Source: an uncultured bacterium (GTDB lineage: Bacteria > Verrucomicrobiota > Kiritimatiellia > CAIKKV01 > CAITUY01). Taken from it: a stretch of DNA of 64,000 nt. The position numbers and the translations under genes are program-made. The stretch lies in assembly GCA_903895695.1 (NCBI GenBank), contig CAITUY010000031.1:18689-82688 (forward strand), given 5' to 3'. Positions 54,744 through 62,582 of this stretch are shown one piece after another. Every line of letters begins with the position of its first letter. Position 1 is the stretch's first letter. The notes under the pieces are model-generated. The model was given only the letters and a program-made list of their open reading frames with translations, searched no databases and had not been told where the DNA came from.

Positions 54744-55463
54744 TCAGAGCGTCTCAGTCCAACCGAGCACGCGCAGATCACCGGTGGGCGTCTGGCAGAT
54801 TAGGCCGCGGGCGCGCCGTGAGCGGCCCTCCTGGGTCGTGGCCTCAACGGCCATATCGAAGCAGTTTCCGAAGACCGGCGCGTCGGGGCGCCGAAGTACG
54901 CCCGGGATGGCGCTGGAGTCCAGGGGCAAACATCGCACTCGGACTGCGACCCCGGATGGCCGCAGGCTTTCGGCGGGCGCCGCCAGGGGCATGGGACGAC
55001 CCACGGCCGCGGCCCGGAGCGTAGCCAGGGCGCCATCGAGGCCCGCCGCGCGCAAGATCACGCCGTCCCGGCGCCATTCGGCTGCCCGCAAGTCCTGCCG
55101 CGTCTGGACCATCGCGTGCAGGAGCGTACCGGACAGCAGGGCCATGAGCAGGAGCACGATCAGCAGAGCCATGCCGCTGCGCGAGTCTTCCGGCTGGCCG
55201 TCCGCTTCGGCATGCCGGGCGCGCAGCCACGTCAGGGGGTTGACTCCCGCCGCCACGGCATACGTGACGCTGGCAAGGAGCCCGGCAACCAGGTAACCGA
55301 TGCCGAACAGCCGGTGGCTGGCACTTTGTTCGTATACGCCCCAGCCCAGCAGCAGGGCGGCCATGGCAAACGAAAGGCCAGCCAGGGTCAGGGCTACGAC
55401 ACGCACCTTTCGGTGACTACGCCGCCGATGGCGGTGGTTACGTTTGTGGGGATCGGTGTTCAT
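54744..55463 (-). CDS. GspK-like prepilin-type protein with an added N-terminal membrane hairpin
   Basis: A 239-residue protein. After a His/Arg-rich N-terminus come two hydrophobic helices (about 21-43 and 51-73). A cytoplasmic loop then ends in SRSG (G97), directly followed by MALLIVLLLMALLSGTLLHAM. The last part matches the prepilin N-terminus of GspK, including the absence of Glu at +5. The hairpin places G97 on the cytoplasmic face where a prepilin peptidase could cut. The periplasmic part, about 120 residues, is shorter than usual for GspK. ATG 55463 begins the operon; the longer frame upstream antisense to metY is not used. Confidence 0.55.
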   Translation of the reverse strand: MNTDPHKRNHRHRRRSHRKVRVVALTLAGLSFAMAALLLGWGVYEQSASHRLFGIGYLVAGLLASVTYAVAAGVNPLTWLRARHAEADGQPEDSRSGMALLIVLLLMALLSGTLLHAMVQTRQDLRAAEWRRDGVILRAAGLDGALATLRAAAVGRPMPLAAPAESLRPSGVAVRVRCLPLDSSAIPGVLRRPDAPVFGNCFDMAVEATTQEGRSRRARGLICQTPTGDLRVLGWTETL

Positions 55464-55614
55464 GCGGTGGGTATTAACCCAAAAAGCACGGGCCAAGTCA
55501 AACCGAGGGGCATCGTGGGGGCTCCGCCGCGCGGCTCCGCTTCCGCCCGTCCGCTGCATCCGGCTTGCGTTTGGAGGGCAAATCTGGTCATCTACACTAC
55601 AAAAAGGCAACACT

Positions 55615-56907
55615 ATGAGCACCATCAGCAAGCATATCGAGACGCTCGCCTTGCATGCCGGGCAGGAGCCGGATCCCACCACGAATGCGCGAGCCGTGCC
55701 GCTCCACCGGACCTCGGCGTATGTCTTCCGGAGCACCGAACAGGCCGCGAATCTTTTTGGATTGAAGGAACTGGGTAATATCTATACCCGCCTCATGAAC
55801 CCCACGCACGACGTGCTCGAGAAGCGCGTCGCCGCGCTTGAGGGCGGGGCCGCCGCGCTTGCCGTGGCGTCCGGAACCAGCGCGATTTTCTACTCGGTCA
55901 TCAATCTTTGCCAGGCGGGCGACGAGCTCGTGTCGGCCAACAACCTGTACGGCGGGACTTACACACAATTCCACGACATCCTGCCGCAACTGGGCATCCG
56001 CACGCACTTCGTGGATCCCCGCGATCCACAGGCCTTCGCCAAGGCGATCACGCCGAAGACGAAGCTGGTTTACGTCGAGACCATCGGCAATCCCGGTCTC
56101 GATGTGGCCGATATCCCGGCCATCGCCAAAGTCGCGCACGCGCGTGGTCTGCCGCTGATCGTGGATAGCACGTTCAGCACGCCGTACCTGCAACGACCCC
56201 TGGATCAGGGGGCGGATATTGTGGTCCACTCCCTGACCAAGTGGTTGGGTGGACACGGCACCGCCATCGGCGGCATCGTGGTGGACTCCGGCCGGTTCGA
56301 CTGGACGAGCGGGAAATTCCCGCTGCTATCCGAGCCGGATCCCAGCTACCACAACATCCGCTATGCCCTCGACCTGGGGCCCCTCGCGCCCCTGGCTTAC
56401 ATCCTGCGCATGCGCCTGGTGCCCCTGCGCAACCTGGGCGCCTGCATTTCGCCTGACAACGCCTGGATGTTCCTGCAGGGAATCGAGACCCTGCCGCTCC
56501 GGATGGAGCGGCATTGCTCGAACGCGCTGGCGGCAGCCCGCCATCTGCAGCAACACAAGGCCGTGGCGTGGGTGCGCTATCCCGGTCTCGACGGCGACCC
56601 GGCGAATGCGGTGGCGCGGCGCGTCCTCAGCAACGGGTTCGGCGGCATGGTCGTGTTCGGTATCAAGGGCGGCGCCAAGGCAGGGGCGGCCTTCATCGAC
56701 GCGCTCAAGCTGTTCTCGCACGTTGCCAACGTGGGCGATGCGAAGAGTCTTGCCATTCATCCGGCGACCACGACGCACTCGCAGTTGACCGAGGCCCAGC
56801 AGCGTGAAGGCCAGATCACGCCCGAACTGGTGCGGCTCTCGATTGGGATCGAGCACATCGACGACATCATCGCCGATCTTGACCAGGCGCTTAAGACGGC
56901 AGGCTGA
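55615..56907 (+). CDS. metY: O-acetylhomoserine sulfhydrylase (MetY)
   Basis: A 430-residue PLP-dependent Cys/Met-metabolism enzyme. The N-terminus ETLALHAGQEPDPTTNA and TSAYVFRSTEQAANLF are typical of MetY. The PLP lysine is in VVHSLTKWLGGHGT; HPATTTHSQL and VRLSIGIEHIDDI near the end are also family hallmarks. MetY makes homocysteine from O-acetylhomoserine and sulfide or a protein-bound sulfur. The ThiS-like and MoeB-like genes directly downstream suggest the sulfur comes from a carrier protein. It diverges from the secretion operon; TTGGAG and TACACT (16 bp apart, 55571-55598) could form its promoter. Confidence 0.94.
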   Translation: MSTISKHIETLALHAGQEPDPTTNARAVPLHRTSAYVFRSTEQAANLFGLKELGNIYTRLMNPTHDVLEKRVAALEGGAAALAVASGTSAIFYSVINLCQAGDELVSANNLYGGTYTQFHDILPQLGIRTHFVDPRDPQAFAKAITPKTKLVYVETIGNPGLDVADIPAIAKVAHARGLPLIVDSTFSTPYLQRPLDQGADIVVHSLTKWLGGHGTAIGGIVVDSGRFDWTSGKFPLLSEPDPSYHNIRYALDLGPLAPLAYILRMRLVPLRNLGACISPDNAWMFLQGIETLPLRMERHCSNALAAARHLQQHKAVAWVRYPGLDGDPANAVARRVLSNGFGGMVVFGIKGGAKAGAAFIDALKLFSHVANVGDAKSLAIHPATTTHSQLTEAQQREGQITPELVRLSIGIEHIDDIIADLDQALKTAG

Positions 56908-56911
56908 GCCG

Positions 56912-57112
56912 ATGAAACTCACGGTCAACGGCGAGGCCCGCGAGATCGCGGGTTCACCGACACTCCAGCAACTAGTGGACACGATCATTTCGGGAGGCAC
57001 TCGCGTGGCCGTGGTCGTGAACGACGAAGTCGTGCCGGCGGCCGCGCGGGCGGGTTATGCGCTCAAAGACGCCGACCGGATCGAAATCCTCACCTTCGCC
57101 GGCGGAGGGTGA
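56912..57112 (+). CDS. ThiS/MoaD-like sulfur carrier protein (HcyS-like)
   Basis: A 66-residue ubiquitin-like protein: MKLTVNGEAREI at the start, a VVVNDEVVP middle and the C-terminus EILTFAGGG. The exposed glycines are the site of adenylation and thiocarboxylation. It begins 4 bp after metY and ends 4 bp before the activating enzyme, so all three are probably one operon. ThiS proper would lie with thiazole genes, which are absent. The context fits HcyS of the protein-thiocarboxylate methionine pathway known in Wolinella succinogenes. Confidence 0.85.
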   Translation: MKLTVNGEAREIAGSPTLQQLVDTIISGGTRVAVVVNDEVVPAAARAGYALKDADRIEILTFAGGG

Positions 57113-57116
57113 GGCG

Positions 57117-57860
57117 ATGCCGCTTACGGTCGAACAGCGACAGCGGTTCGCGCGCCACCTGTCGCTCCCCGAGATCGGCGAAGCCGGTCAGGAACGGCTG
57201 CAGGCCGGTCGCGTCCTGATCGTCGGGGCCGGGGGGCTCGGCTCTCCAGCGGCCCTGTACCTGGCGGCAGCCGGCGTCGGGACGATCGGTCTGGCCGATG
57301 GTGACCGGGTTGAACTGAGCAACCTGCAGCGGCAGATTCTGCACACGACCGCCGCCCTCGGGCAACGCAAGGTCGACTCGGCAACCTCCACGCTCAAAGC
57401 CTTGAACCCGGACCTCGTGGTGAATGCCTATCCGGAACGGCTGACCGCGCAAAATGCCCCCACGCTTCTTGCGCCGTACGATTTCGTGATCGACGCCACG
57501 GATAATTTCGCCTCCAAGTTCCTGATTGCCGATGCCTGCCATCGTTCGTCAAAAGCGAATTCACATGCCGGGATCCGGGAGTTCATCGGCCAGACCATGA
57601 CCGTGCATCCCGGGCGGACGGCCTGTTACCGGTGCGTTTTCGAGGCGCCGCCGGAAGAAACGCCGGGCGTCGGCCCGCGGGGTCCGCTTGGGGTTGTGCC
57701 CGGCGTGATCGGAACGATCCAGGCCACCGAGGCGATTAAGCACTTGCTGGGTATCGGCAAGCCGCTCGTGAACGCCTTGCTCGTGTTCGATGCCCTGGCC
57801 ATGACCTTTCGCCGTGTCGCCGTGCAGCGCAATCCCACGTGTCGGTTGTGCGGAGGATGA
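57117..57860 (+). CDS. MoeB/ThiF-family sulfur-carrier adenylyltransferase (HcyF-like)
   Basis: A 247-residue E1-like enzyme. The ATP-binding motif VLIVGAGGLGSPAALYL is near residue 32, DGDRVELSNLQRQ follows, and IDATDNFASKFLI contains the catalytic Asp. Two Cys pairs for zinc are visible (ACYRCVF and the C-terminal PTCRLCGG). It would adenylate the C-terminal glycine of the carrier protein encoded upstream. There is no rhodanese domain. A short hairpin follows the stop. Confidence 0.92.
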   Translation: MPLTVEQRQRFARHLSLPEIGEAGQERLQAGRVLIVGAGGLGSPAALYLAAAGVGTIGLADGDRVELSNLQRQILHTTAALGQRKVDSATSTLKALNPDLVVNAYPERLTAQNAPTLLAPYDFVIDATDNFASKFLIADACHRSSKANSHAGIREFIGQTMTVHPGRTACYRCVFEAPPEETPGVGPRGPLGVVPGVIGTIQATEAIKHLLGIGKPLVNALLVFDALAMTFRRVAVQRNPTCRLCGG

Positions 57861-57868
57861 CCTTCCTG

Positions 57869-57887
57869 TTGGCGCCTTAAGGGCCAA
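57869..57887 (+). terminator. Candidate hairpin after the metY operon
   Basis: TTGGC-G-CC-TTAA-GG-GCCAA can pair with one bulged G, 8 bp after the MoeB-like stop. There is no T tract, so a Rho-independent terminator is doubtful. Confidence 0.25.
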
Positions 57888-57910
57888 AGGCCATCGGCCG
57901 GAATCGATAA

Positions 57911-57946
57911 TTGACTTGGCAGTGGGCGAGGTATAATTTCTATACC
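57911..57946 (+). promoter_or_regulatory. brnTA promoter with overlapping palindromic operator
   Basis: TTGACT (57911-57916) and TATAAT (57932-57937) are spaced by 15 bp. The perfect inverted repeat GGTATA-ATTTC-TATACC (57930-57946) covers the -10 box. Transcription would begin near 57944, only about six bases ahead of the brnT ATG, and no ribosome-binding site is visible there. BrnA repressors are known to bind their own promoter, so this is the likely operator. Confidence 0.65.
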
Positions 57947-57949
57947 GTT

Positions 57950-58210
57950 ATGGACTTTGAATTCGATCCCGACAAGAGCGCGGCGAACAAGCAAAAGCAC
58001 GGGATTGATTTCGCCGAGGCCCAGGCGCTGTGGAATGATGTCGACAGGGTCGAAATACCGGCTCGAACGGTCGATGAACCGCGAACGGTAGTCATAGGAA
58101 CCATTCGCGGGAAACATTGGTCGGCGGTTGTGACCCCTCGGGACGACAACACCAGAATCATCTCCGTGCGCCGATCGCGGAAGGAGGAGATTGCGATTTA
58201 TGAAAGCTAA
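57950..58210 (+). CDS. brnT: BrnT family toxin
   Basis: An 86-residue RNase toxin of normal family length. Its start FEFDPDKSAANKQKHGIDFAEA and the final RRSRKEEIAIYE are the BrnT hallmarks. BrnT cuts mRNA and is held inactive by BrnA. ATG 57950 lies right behind the palindromic promoter; an upstream in-frame TTG at 57911 falls within the -35 box and is rejected. It overlaps brnA by 11 bp. Confidence 0.93.
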   Translation: MDFEFDPDKSAANKQKHGIDFAEAQALWNDVDRVEIPARTVDEPRTVVIGTIRGKHWSAVVTPRDDNTRIISVRRSRKEEIAIYES

Positions 58211-58427
58211 GACCTTCGATGCTGAATTTGAAAAGGGAGAGGACATCACCCGTTATCTGGATCTTACCAAGGCGAAGCGGCCGGACTGCCAGCAAAAGCG
58301 GGTCAACGTCGATTTTCCCGTCTGGATGATTCATTCCCTGGATCGCGAGGCCCATCGACTTGGCGTGACCCGCCAATCCGTGATCAAATTGTGGCTCGCC
58401 GAGAAACTCAAGGAAGCGATTGCATAG
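58200..58427 (+). CDS. brnA: BrnA family antitoxin
   Basis: A 75-residue DNA-binding antitoxin. The N-terminal part (residues 1-35) would wrap the toxin. The C-terminal ribbon-helix-helix has VNVDFPVWMIHSLDREA and VTRQSVIKLWLAEKL. AAGGAGG (58181-58187) is well spaced for ATG 58200, so the in-frame TTG at 58191 is not used. It forms an operon with brnT and likely represses the palindromic promoter. Confidence 0.9.
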   Translation: MKAKTFDAEFEKGEDITRYLDLTKAKRPDCQQKRVNVDFPVWMIHSLDREAHRLGVTRQSVIKLWLAEKLKEAIA

Positions 58428-58429
58428 CA

Positions 58430-58630
58430 TCAGCGCAGCAACATCAATAGCAGATCGGCCGCATCGAATCGCCCGCAGACGAAGGCCATTCGCTGGGCAT
58501 GTTGTGCCGCGTGGCCAAGGCGTTCCACGCCCATGTACGCGTTGTGTTCGAATCGGAACCCCCTCGGCCGGGAATGCGCGTGGTCGAAGCCACGGCCACC
58601 TACGGAAACCGTCGCAGGGCGGACAAATAG
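58430..58630 (+). pseudogene. C-terminal remnant of an XRE-family antitoxin
   Basis: Directly after brnA, a frame ending with TAG at 58628-58630 encodes IGRIESPADEGHSLG and LCRVAKAFHAHVRVVF. That is the end of the helix-turn-helix and the tail of XRE antitoxins. The frame has a TAG stop at 58448-58450 just ahead, and the N-terminal helices are missing. It appears that the rest was lost when brnTA arrived or by later deletion. No start suitable for a working protein is present. Confidence 0.65.
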
Positions 58631-58640
58631 GGGTGAACAT

Positions 58641-59507
58641 ATGAGACAAGCCAGAGGTCCCGCGTTCATTCGGTTCATTAGGCCGATCCTGGAACTCCTC
58701 ACGGAATCTGGTGGGTCCGGTACTCCTGCTGAAATTGTTGATCGTTCTATCGAGATCGTCGGCGTGTCCGAAGCAGAACAGGAGGCCGTCAACAAGAACG
58801 GTCAGTCACGAGTCAAGAATCAGGTTCATTGGGCACGCCAGTACCTCGTCTGGGATGGCTACTTGGATTCATCAAGGAGAGGCGTGTGGAGTCTCACAGC
58901 GAAAGGCAAATCTGCGGACGTTGCATCCCTTAGCGCACTCGAACTATTTAGAAGTGTTCAGAAGCGACGCGCCCGGATCAAGGTAACCAAGGACTCGGAC
59001 GCTCCGTCCCCCGACGAACCGGCACCCGAAGATATGGGACTGCAGGATCACAGGGCTCGGTTACTTGAGGTGATCAGATCGTTGACGCCGGCTGGCTTTG
59101 AGCGTTTGAGCCAGCGGTTGTTGCGTGAATCCGGATTCCAACACGTCGTGGTTACCGGCAAATCAGGCGACGGCGGAATAGATGGCGTAGGGACGCTGCA
59201 GGTGAATCCGTTTGTGAGTTTTTCCGTTCTCTTCCAATGTAAACGATACCTGGGGGCTGTGACTCCTTCGCATGTTCGAGATTTTCGTGGTGCGATGATG
59301 GGGCGGGCCGACAGAGGCATAATCGTCACGACTGGCACCTTCACCCTTGAAGCCAAGAAGGAGGCCCGGCGTGATGGAGTGCCAGCTATTGAACTCGTAG
59401 ATGGTGATTCCCTTGTGGATATGTTTGAGCGTCTCGAAATCGGCCTCATTCCCAAACAGACCTATGGTGTCGATGAACGCTTCTTTGATGAGTATAGAAA
59501 AGGATGA
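58641..59507 (+). CDS. mrr: Mrr-type restriction endonuclease
   Basis: A 288-residue type IV restriction enzyme. The N-terminal winged-helix domain (residues 1-95, with VKNQVHWARQYLVWDGYLD) resembles Mrr_N. The PD-(D/E)xK domain has GFERLSQRLLRESGF, the catalytic D181 in GDGGIDG and the Q199-C-K201 motif in FQCKRY, then IIVTTGTFTLEAKKEA. Mrr enzymes cut DNA carrying foreign methylation. The start follows GGGGTGAAC. The cluster of addiction genes around it marks a small defence island. Confidence 0.93.
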   Translation: MRQARGPAFIRFIRPILELLTESGGSGTPAEIVDRSIEIVGVSEAEQEAVNKNGQSRVKNQVHWARQYLVWDGYLDSSRRGVWSLTAKGKSADVASLSALELFRSVQKRRARIKVTKDSDAPSPDEPAPEDMGLQDHRARLLEVIRSLTPAGFERLSQRLLRESGFQHVVVTGKSGDGGIDGVGTLQVNPFVSFSVLFQCKRYLGAVTPSHVRDFRGAMMGRADRGIIVTTGTFTLEAKKEARRDGVPAIELVDGDSLVDMFERLEIGLIPKQTYGVDERFFDEYRKG

Positions 59508-59667
59508 CTTCGCGGGACGCGACATTGGCCTTCGTGTTCCGGAGACGGTCTCGCTGACCAACGGGCAGAAGGCGGAACTTGACCGCAGACTTGCCGCGTG
59601 TCGTCGGGACCCGGATGAGGGCACTCCTTGGCAAATCGTATACCAACGCATCAGGAATCGAAGGTAG
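59488..59667 (+). pseudogene. Truncated addiction-module protein (StbD/Unstab_antitox-like)
   Basis: An open frame ending at 59667 reads VSLTNGQKAELDRRLAACRR and then DEGTPWQIVYQRI. These match the C-terminal half of the small addiction-module component family, in which the tail aligns with GxxPWEEVRxRL. The N-terminal half is absent, and the frame overlaps the end of mrr by 20 bp. ATG 59488 is the nearest start. It is most likely a relic. Confidence 0.5.
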
Positions 59668-59677
59668 TGGAGGATAA

Positions 59678-60151
59678 ATGCCATTCCGCCTATTTCACGA
59701 TTACTTCCCGGCTGTGGCTGAACGGGAGACACGAAGCATCACGGTCACGCCTCAGTCCGATTCCGGGCTGCCGGTCGGCAGCTATGGGTTTCTGGAGATG
59801 TTTTGCGACGAGCCTGGCTGCGACTGCCGGCGCGTTTTCTTTCTCGTCATGGCTTCATTCCGCCGGGAAGAACAGGCGGTAGTCGCGTGGGGCTGGGAAA
59901 GCGTCGCCTTCTATGCGAAGTGGTACAAATACGGCGACCGCGAGGACGCCAAACTCTTGCAGGGACCCGTCTTGAACATGGGCAGTCCCCAGACCGAACT
60001 GTCGGACGCGATTCTCGACCTGGCGCGCGATGTCCTTCTCAAGGATGTTGCCTATGTCGAGCGAGTCAAGGAGCACTATCGGATGTTCCGGGAACGAGTA
60101 GAAGGACGAGGTTCGCACCGGTTTCTGAAGAAGAGACGGCGATTGCGGTAA
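59678..60151 (+). CDS. Conserved-looking hypothetical protein
   Basis: A 157-residue protein starting MPFRLFHDYFPAVAERETRS, with a Cys-rich CDEPGCDCRR near residue 43-52 and a basic tail (RFLKKRRRLR). The cysteines could bind a metal. No family is recognised with confidence. A good ribosome-binding site (TGGAGGATAA) precedes ATG 59678, and the start is 10 bp after the truncated addiction frame, so it may belong to the same island. It ends 28 bp before the permease gene. Confidence 0.7.
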   Translation: MPFRLFHDYFPAVAERETRSITVTPQSDSGLPVGSYGFLEMFCDEPGCDCRRVFFLVMASFRREEQAVVAWGWESVAFYAKWYKYGDREDAKLLQGPVLNMGSPQTELSDAILDLARDVLLKDVAYVERVKEHYRMFRERVEGRGSHRFLKKRRRLR

Positions 60152-60179
60152 CGAGGTGGGAACCTGCGGGGGGCATGCC

Positions 60180-61736
60180 ATGAAATGGTTCTATCGTCGT
60201 GACGTGGACGGGTTCTTCGGGTTGTTCATCGACAACCTCGTCCAGATGATTTTGATCGTGGGCTTCTCGCTCGGGCTTCTCGGCATGAACCAGGAGCCGG
60301 GTTTCCTGTTCGGCACCGTGTTGCCCGGGGTGGCTGTCTCGGTGACGCTGGGCAACCTGTTCTACGCCTGGCAGGCCGTGCGGCTCGGGCGGCGCGAGAA
60401 CCGCGAGGACGTCACGGCGCTGCCCTACGGGATTAACACCGTGTCGCTGTTTGCCTTCGTGTTCTTCGTCATGCTGCCGGTCTACGGGCAGACCCACGAT
60501 TTCCGGACCGCCTGGCGCGTCGGCCTGGCAGCCTGTTTCCTCTCCGGGCTTGTCGAACTGGCGGGCGCCCTGGTGGCGCCGTGGATCAAGTGGCTGCTCC
60601 CCCGGGCGGCGTTGCTTTCCACGCTGGCCGGCATCGCCCTCACGTTCATCTCGCTCGATTTCGCCAACCGGATCTTTGCGTTGCCGCTGGTGGCCCTTCT
60701 GCCCCTGCTCATCATCTTCGTGCAGTATTTCGGCAATGTGCGACTGCCCCGTGAGTTTCCAGCGGGCCTGCTCGCCGTGTTGGTCGGCACCGCGCTTTAC
60801 TGGGGCCTGGGCTATGGCGACATCCCGTCGCTCGCCGGCACGTTCCGATCGTTCGAGTGGCATCTTCACCTGCCGCGCTGGTGCGGCGGCGATTTGGCCG
60901 CGGCCTTGCGGGATGGCGGCCGCTATATGGCGGTCATCGTGCCCATGGGGTTGTTCAACCTGATCGGGAGTTTGCAGAACCTTGAATCGGCCGAGGCCTC
61001 GGGCGACCGCTACGGCGTGCGCAGTTCCCTGGTGGCGAACGGAATCGGCAGCATCGTGGCGGCGTTGCTCGGCTCGCCGTACGCGACGACGATCTACATC
61101 GGGCATCCGGGGTGGAAGGCCCTGGGCGCCCGCGCGGGCTACTCGGCGCTGAACGGGATTGTTATCGCGCTGCTCGTGGTCTTCGGACTCACTTCGCTGA
61201 TCGCTGCCGCTGTGCCCATCACGGCCGGCGCGCCGATCGTGCTATGGATTGGCATCATGATTACGGTCCAGGCGTTTGCGGCTGTGCCCGTTCGTCATTT
61301 CCCGGCCGTGGCCGTGGGCCTCATCCCGGCCATCGGCGCGCTGGCGTGGATGGTCGTCTCCAGTACGCTGGCCCTGGCAGGCACGTCCTTCCCCGCCATT
61401 CCGGCCCAAGCCTGGGCCGGATTCGCCTACGCTCATCAGGGGGTTGGTTTCATCTCCCTCGAACGAGGGTTCATCGTCAGCTCCATGCTGTGGGCGACTC
61501 TGACCGTGATGATCGTCGAACGTCGGTTCCTGGCCGCTGGGGCGGCGTGTCTGACGCTGGCGGCGTGCGCGTGGATTGGCATCATCCACACCTGGTCGTT
61601 CGATGCCCACGGCGCCCTGTTTCATCGGTTCATGCAGGCCGACCTCTGGCAACCGCAGTGGCAGTATGCCGTGGCATACCTGGGCGGCGCGGCCTTCTTC
61701 GCCCTGATGTGGGCGTGGCGGCGCCGGCAGACGTGA
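60180..61736 (+). CDS. NCS2-like (xanthine/uracil-type) permease
   Basis: A 518-residue membrane protein with about 12-14 helices. RDVDGFFGLFIDNLVQMILIV at the start, TALPYGINTVSLFAFVF, a later AASGDRYGVRSSLVANG region and GSPYATTIYIGHPGWK are typical of nucleobase-cation symporter 2 relatives. Substrates in this branch are not certain. ATG 60180 is chosen; an in-frame upstream ATG at 60156 adds eight residues. It converges with the encapsulin gene, 10 bp apart, with no clear terminator. Confidence 0.8.
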   Translation: MKWFYRRDVDGFFGLFIDNLVQMILIVGFSLGLLGMNQEPGFLFGTVLPGVAVSVTLGNLFYAWQAVRLGRRENREDVTALPYGINTVSLFAFVFFVMLPVYGQTHDFRTAWRVGLAACFLSGLVELAGALVAPWIKWLLPRAALLSTLAGIALTFISLDFANRIFALPLVALLPLLIIFVQYFGNVRLPREFPAGLLAVLVGTALYWGLGYGDIPSLAGTFRSFEWHLHLPRWCGGDLAAALRDGGRYMAVIVPMGLFNLIGSLQNLESAEASGDRYGVRSSLVANGIGSIVAALLGSPYATTIYIGHPGWKALGARAGYSALNGIVIALLVVFGLTSLIAAAVPITAGAPIVLWIGIMITVQAFAAVPVRHFPAVAVGLIPAIGALAWMVVSSTLALAGTSFPAIPAQAWAGFAYAHQGVGFISLERGFIVSSMLWATLTVMIVERRFLAAGAACLTLAACAWIGIIHTWSFDAHGALFHRFMQADLWQPQWQYAVAYLGGAAFFALMWAWRRRQT

Positions 61737-61746
61737 TCTTGTGGCG

Positions 61747-62559
61747 TCAGGCCTTGAGCTTCAGTTCCACGCCGGCGGCGGGCTCAAGGACGCGAAATGT
61801 GAACGATTCGGTCACGTAGAGGTCGACGTTTTCCTTATCGTGCGATCGGTATCCGATCGACAGGTCCTGACCGACGGTCATCTCGAAATCGCCTCCACGG
61901 CGCGAGAAAATCACGCCGCCCTGCAGCACCGGGCTCCAGAAGACGCCGCCCGTGGCAAGGCGATCAATCTTCTTGCGCAAGGGGTAGGCCTGAGGGTCGC
62001 CTGCCTGGAGTACAGCGTAGGGATCGGTGCCCAGCACCAGGGCATACGGCCCGCCAATACCCGACTTCTCGATGGCCAACACGCCGGCTTCCACCGCTTC
62101 CGTGTACGCATCCGTATCGTCGGGCGGGAAGACGATCGGCTTGTGCGAGCTCGCGTCGCCGATACCCTTGATCCCGGCCTCGCCGAAGCCGTTGTAGAGC
62201 GCGCCTTCCTCGAACAGCGCGACTTTGCGCGCGGCGCTGATGAGCGTATTCAGTTCCGGCATCTTGGCGCCGCGGGAAACGTTATCGAGTTCCCAGATCT
62301 TCAACGAGAATGGCGCACGGATTTCGATCAGGTTCAATGCTTCGCGCCGGCCCCAGCTCACGCCCTTGATGGGTTCGCCGGTCCCCGCGAGGACCGAACC
62401 GAGGTTGACGGCCGCCAGGGTCCAGCCGTGGGGCCCGCTGAAGTCGACGAGACCGCGGCCGGAGAGGTTGCCTTTAAGGATACGCGAGGCCTGCAGGTCG
62501 ATTTCTTTCCACGCCTCGTCGGTCACGGGCGCCTGAGAACGTCGTAGTATATCGGTCAT
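61747..62559 (-). CDS. Encapsulin shell protein
   Basis: A 270-residue protein of the encapsulin (linocin M18/CFP29) family with the HK97-like fold. The N-terminus LRRSQAPVTDEAWKEID and GWTLAAVNLG, WELDNVSRGA and ALFEEGALYNG are family motifs. The C-terminus contains DLSIGYRSHDKENVDLYVTE. It would form a hollow shell that stores the ferritin encoded just upstream. ATG 62559 is preferred over the TTG at 62586 because AAGGA lies 9 bp upstream. The start is 24 bp after the ferritin stop. Confidence 0.95.
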   Translation of the reverse strand: MTDILRRSQAPVTDEAWKEIDLQASRILKGNLSGRGLVDFSGPHGWTLAAVNLGSVLAGTGEPIKGVSWGRREALNLIEIRAPFSLKIWELDNVSRGAKMPELNTLISAARKVALFEEGALYNGFGEAGIKGIGDASSHKPIVFPPDDTDAYTEAVEAGVLAIEKSGIGGPYALVLGTDPYAVLQAGDPQAYPLRKKIDRLATGGVFWSPVLQGGVIFSRRGGDFEMTVGQDLSIGYRSHDKENVDLYVTESFTFRVLEPAAGVELKLKA

Positions 62560-62582
62560 GGGAGTATTCCTTGTTGGTGTGG

